A stretch of DNA of 64,000 nucleotides from NCBI GenBank assembly GCA_028274465.1, contig CM051456.1, positions 7,503,545-7,567,544 of the forward strand, written 5' to 3'. Position 1 is the stretch's first letter. The number at the start of each line of letters is the position of its first letter. The translations under genes and the position numbers were made by a program. Shown here one piece after another: positions 60,561-64,000 of this stretch. This stretch comes from Plantago ovata. Lineage: Eukaryota; Streptophyta; Magnoliopsida; Lamiales; Plantaginaceae. The notes under the pieces were generated by a model that did no database searches, was not told the DNA's origin, and saw only the letters and a program-made list of their open reading frames with translations.

Positions 60561-63500
60561 TTAGGATGAACCCCTTCTTGTTTTGACACCCACAAGTTCC
60601 AAGCAAAACCTGAACTTTGGTCCTGGAAGCGCCTTAGTCATAACATCTGATGCATTCAAAGATGTATGAATCTTCTTTATCTTCACAACTCCCTTGGCAA
60701 TGATATCTCTGATGAAGAAAAACCTTACATCAATGTGTTTTGTCCTTTCATGATACACATGATGCTTAGTCAACATAATAGCACTTTGATTGTCACAGTG
60801 AATATTCACATGATCCTGTTGGATACCCAACTCATTCAATAATCCACCCAACCAGATAGCTTCCTTAACTCCTTCAGTGATAGCCATGAACTCCGCCTCT
60901 GTTGTAGATAATGCAACCACAGACTGCTGACTTGCTTTCCAACTAACTGCCGTGCCAAACAAAGTAAACACATACCCGGTGATAGACTTTCTTCCATTCA
61001 AGTTCCCTGCAAAATCTGCATCCACATATCCAACCAATGGATTCTGCAAGTCATTGCTTTTCTTGAACCTCAGTCTCATCATCCTTGTGCCACTTAAGTA
61101 TCTGAGAACATCCTTCACAACATCCCAATGCCTTCTCCCAGGATTCCCCATGTATCTGCTGATAACACTCATAGCATATGCAAGATCAGGCCTGCAGCAA
61201 ATCATAGTATACATAATACTTCCAACTGCACTTGCATAAGGTACTATAGACATAATCCTTGCTTTAGCATCATCCTTAGGACATTGTTCCTCAGATAACT
61301 TTACCCCAGGCGCAATAGGAGTAACCACACTACTGCAATTTGACATATTGAACTTGGCTAGAACCTTCATGAGATAACTAGGTTGAGATAGAAACAAATT
61401 CTTCTCCTTCATGTCCCTAGTGATATCCATCCCAAGAATTCTACTTGCATCCCCAAGATCCTTCATCTCAAATTCTTCCCGCAGCTTCCCTTTAAGTGTT
61501 TCAATCTCCTCCATTGACCTGCTAGTAATCAACATATCATCCACATACAAGATCCTTCCATCTGCATTCTCCTGAAACTCATCATCCAGAGCTTCATATC
61601 CAGTACCTGAGTATTCTAGGACCTGATTATAAACCTGTTGTTCTGGAGTTTCGGTCAGGGTTGCCTCAACCCCTTGTCCAACACCTAGTGTATCAACCTG
61701 CTCCATAGCCCAAACAACTTCTCCTGGTGTTATATCAGTTTCATCCTCAGACTCCACCTCAACTGAAATTCCTTGTGCATATCCTTGATCTCTTGTATGC
61801 TGATAGTTAGAAGTTTCACCAACTTCCTCATCAAGTCGATCATCACCATCTGACTCTGAGCTACTACTAGACTCCTCATTCACTGGTAAGATAGGCTCAG
61901 CATCCGCAACATCATCCTCCACTGTGGGCTCCACCTGAGAGTGAACTCTCTCATCTTCTAACTCAATTCTGGTATTTTCTGCAGAGTCGAGGTTGAGTTC
62001 GGGGTTGGGTGAACCCCCTCTGTCAACACCTGCCTGCTTGTCCTTCAGAGGTAACACATCTTCATTAAACTGGACATCCCTGCTTATAATACACTTTCCC
62101 TTTCCAGGTTCTATGCACCAAAGCTTATATCCTTTAACCCCCTTTGGGTAACCAATAAAGATACACCTCAATGCTCTAGCTTCCAACTTATCTTGCTTGA
62201 TATGTGCTAAAGCCAAGCAACCAAACACCTTGAGTTTTGAATAGTCCCCAGTTGTTCCAGTCCATACTTGATCTGGCGTCTTAAACTCCAAAGACACAGC
62301 TGGACTCTTATTGATAAGTATTGCTGCTGTAACCATAGCTTCTCCCCAGAAACCTTTGCTTACCCCAGAACTCAATAACATACACCTAGCTCTCTCCAAT
62401 AGAGTTCTATTCATTCTTTCCGCAACTCCATTCTGCTGTGGTGTACCTGCAACTGTTCTGTGTCTAGTAATACCCTTCTCTTTACAGAAATTAGTAAACT
62501 CAGTAGATAAGAACTCCAATCCATTATCAGTCCTAAGATACTTCAATGATCTTGCTGATTGATTCTCTACCTCAGCTAACCATTCCTTGAACTGATTAAA
62601 TGCTTGATCCTTAGACTTCAGAATATAAACCCAGACCTTCCTTGAATAATCATCTATGAATGAGATGAAATATTTACCTCCACCTTGAGTGAGTGTCCTG
62701 GATGGTCCCCATAAATCTGAATGCACATAGTCCAAGTTAGCTTTAGTAGTATGCTTCCATGTGTGAAACTGGTCTTGTGCGCCTTCCCCATCACACATGT
62801 CTCACAGAATGGTAACTTAGTGAACTTGTCTCCTCCAAGTAATCCCTGCTTGGTAAGTTCCTTCAATCCTTTCTCTCCAAGATGGCCAAGCCTCTTGTGC
62901 CATAGATATGTGTTGTCATTCCCATGAACTGTTGCACTTTCTCCAGCTACTGTGTTACCAGATAAATAGTATAGACCATTCTTCTTAACACCTTCCAGCA
63001 AGGTTGTCTGAGGTGTTGACCCAACACCCCCCTGAACCCCGTGCATAACTCGCAGAACACCATGACTACAACTCCATGAATATCTCATAGCATCAAATTG
63101 ACCAAGTGAGATCAGATTCCTCCTCAAATCAGGTATGTACCTTACACCAGTTAACAATCTAACAGTTCCATCATGCAACTTCAATTTAACATCACCAATG
63201 CCTTTGACCATGCATGATTGATTGTTCCCCAAAAGTACAGTTCCACCTTTCCCATATTTGAAGTTTGTAAACCATTCTTTAACTGGACTCATATGAAAAG
63301 AGCACCCAGAATCAAGTATCCAGGATAAGTCTATATTAGAAGTAGAGACCGTAAGTACCTCTGTGATGTCAAAAGATTGTGTAGCTTGTGCTATGTCAAC
63401 TGTTCCTGCCTCTCCCCCAGATTGCTTTGGCTTCCTGTTGTTCCACACAGGGCAATCCTTCTTGAGATGTCCCTTATTGTGACAGTGGTAGCACCTCCTA

Positions 63501-64000
63501 TTCTCCACAGAATCTGATGACCTCTTACTCTCTTGCTTCTTATATTTCTCCTTTGGTAATCTTTCCCTTGAAGAACCCTTCTTGGAACCATGGTACTTCA
63601 TAGCAAGACTCTCAGCCGAATGTCCACCTTCCTGCAGATTCTTCTGCTTATGGAACTCCCTAGTCTTCAATGATTCCCGTACCAAATCCAAAGTTACTTC
63701 AACATTACCAAACATCAACGAATCTCTGAAGTTCTCATAGGAGTTGGGCAGGGAGTTGAGCAACACCATAGCTTTGTCTGCGTCTGTTGTCTTGTCACCA
63801 ACATTCTCCAAGTGAGTTGTGATCTTATCAAACTCTGCTAATTGCTCCAATATCGACCTCCCTTCAACCATCCTAAAACCAAGAAACTTCTGCTTGAGAT
63901 ACATCATCTGGGCTGATGATTTCCCCATATAAACTTTTTCAAGTTTATCCCAGATTTCTTTTGCATCAGTACACTTAACAACCTCCCTCAATGCTTCGTC
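60561..64000 (-). pseudogene. Copia gag-pol polyprotein, frameshifted and with RT deletion
   Basis: The gag part (from the window edge) has the UBN2-type region and a zinc knuckle (CYHCHNKGHLKKDC). The protease shows ILDSGCSFH. The integrase has the HKRLGHLG zinc-binding region, then HSDLWGPS, FIDDYSRK, RTDNGLEF and NGVAERMNRTL with the D, D, E residues. A one-base frameshift near 62757 separates gag-protease from the rest. The linker after the integrase then runs straight into ILYVDDMLI. About the first half of the reverse transcriptase is therefore absent, yet the frame stays open. The RNase H follows (SITGYVFTLFGTAVSWKASQ, STTEAEFMAITEG, DVMTKALPG), with the stop at 60561. The element cannot move by itself. 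Confidence 0.9.

Larger units (their letters stand above)
59867..64000 (-). mobile_element. Copia LTR retrotransposon, defective, running out of the window
   Basis: In minus orientation the parts seen are gag, protease, integrase, partial reverse transcriptase, RNase H, a repeat-containing 3' spacer, a polypurine tract (60405-60388) and the 3' LTR (60387-59867). The 5' LTR lies beyond the window, so the target duplication and age cannot be judged. It sits about 300 bp upstream of SABATH copy 3 in the same orientation. Confidence 0.92.

Noticed and set aside
60952..62562. Plus-strand frames across the copia pol region
   Set aside because: Antisense shadows of the polyprotein.

Overview
The window is nuclear DNA from a dicotyledonous plant. 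Genes have GT-AG introns, AT-rich intergenic DNA, MITEs, plant LINE, SINE and copia remnants, and plant-specific families: PPR-E protein, TPS-a terpene synthase, SABATH methyltransferases, a chloroplast Era GTPase and a plastid lipid phosphate phosphatase. I cannot name the species. All exon models were built by eye from splice sites and reading phase, without transcript support.

Left third (1-20 kb) is gene-dense. It holds a three-exon tail-anchored coiled-coil protein (803-3770, +), a convergent pair of small proline-rich secreted proteins (5217-5564 + and 6827-7174 -), an eight-exon Era-type GTPase with a plastid-like leader (7692-10903, +), a five-exon secreted endo-beta-mannanase with a one-base frameshift in exon 1 (14455-16490, +), and a four-exon PAP2-type lipid phosphate phosphatase epsilon (17253-20072, -).

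The middle (20-48 kb) is repeat-rich. Two hAT-like elements have visible target-site duplications (20664-21379 and 24690-25349). There are Stowaway-like and other MITEs, a GCAGCCC-rich nested palindrome beside a long GT repeat, LINE fragments, a probable SINE and a 1-kb inverted-repeat element (46046-47055). The genes here are a RING-H2 protein (23911-24333, +), its decayed copy that has lost the RING (about 32017-32262), an orphan aldo-keto reductase exon (26675-26758), a complete six-exon sesquiterpene-synthase-like gene (27504-30195, -) and a DUF4408-type membrane protein (41317-41958, +).

The right end (48-64 kb) holds an intronless PPR-E protein (48411-50546, +), a beta-mannanase pseudogene just behind it, and three tandem SABATH carboxyl methyltransferase genes on the minus strand. 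Two of these look intact; the one at 51746-53420 has a frameshift and an early stop. A copia retrotransposon (59867 to beyond the window end, -) lies about 300 bp upstream of the last SABATH gene. It has a frameshift, and most of its reverse transcriptase is missing through an in-frame deletion.

Functionally, the terpene synthase and the SABATH enzymes both belong to specialised (volatile or defence) metabolism. They are about 20 kb apart with an unrelated PPR gene between them, so a true biosynthetic cluster is only a possibility. I saw no tRNA, rRNA or CRISPR features. The most unusual structures are the 1-kb palindrome, the RING gene copy that lost its RING, the LINE junction with templated filler, and several insertions whose empty sites can be read from paralogous copies in the same window.
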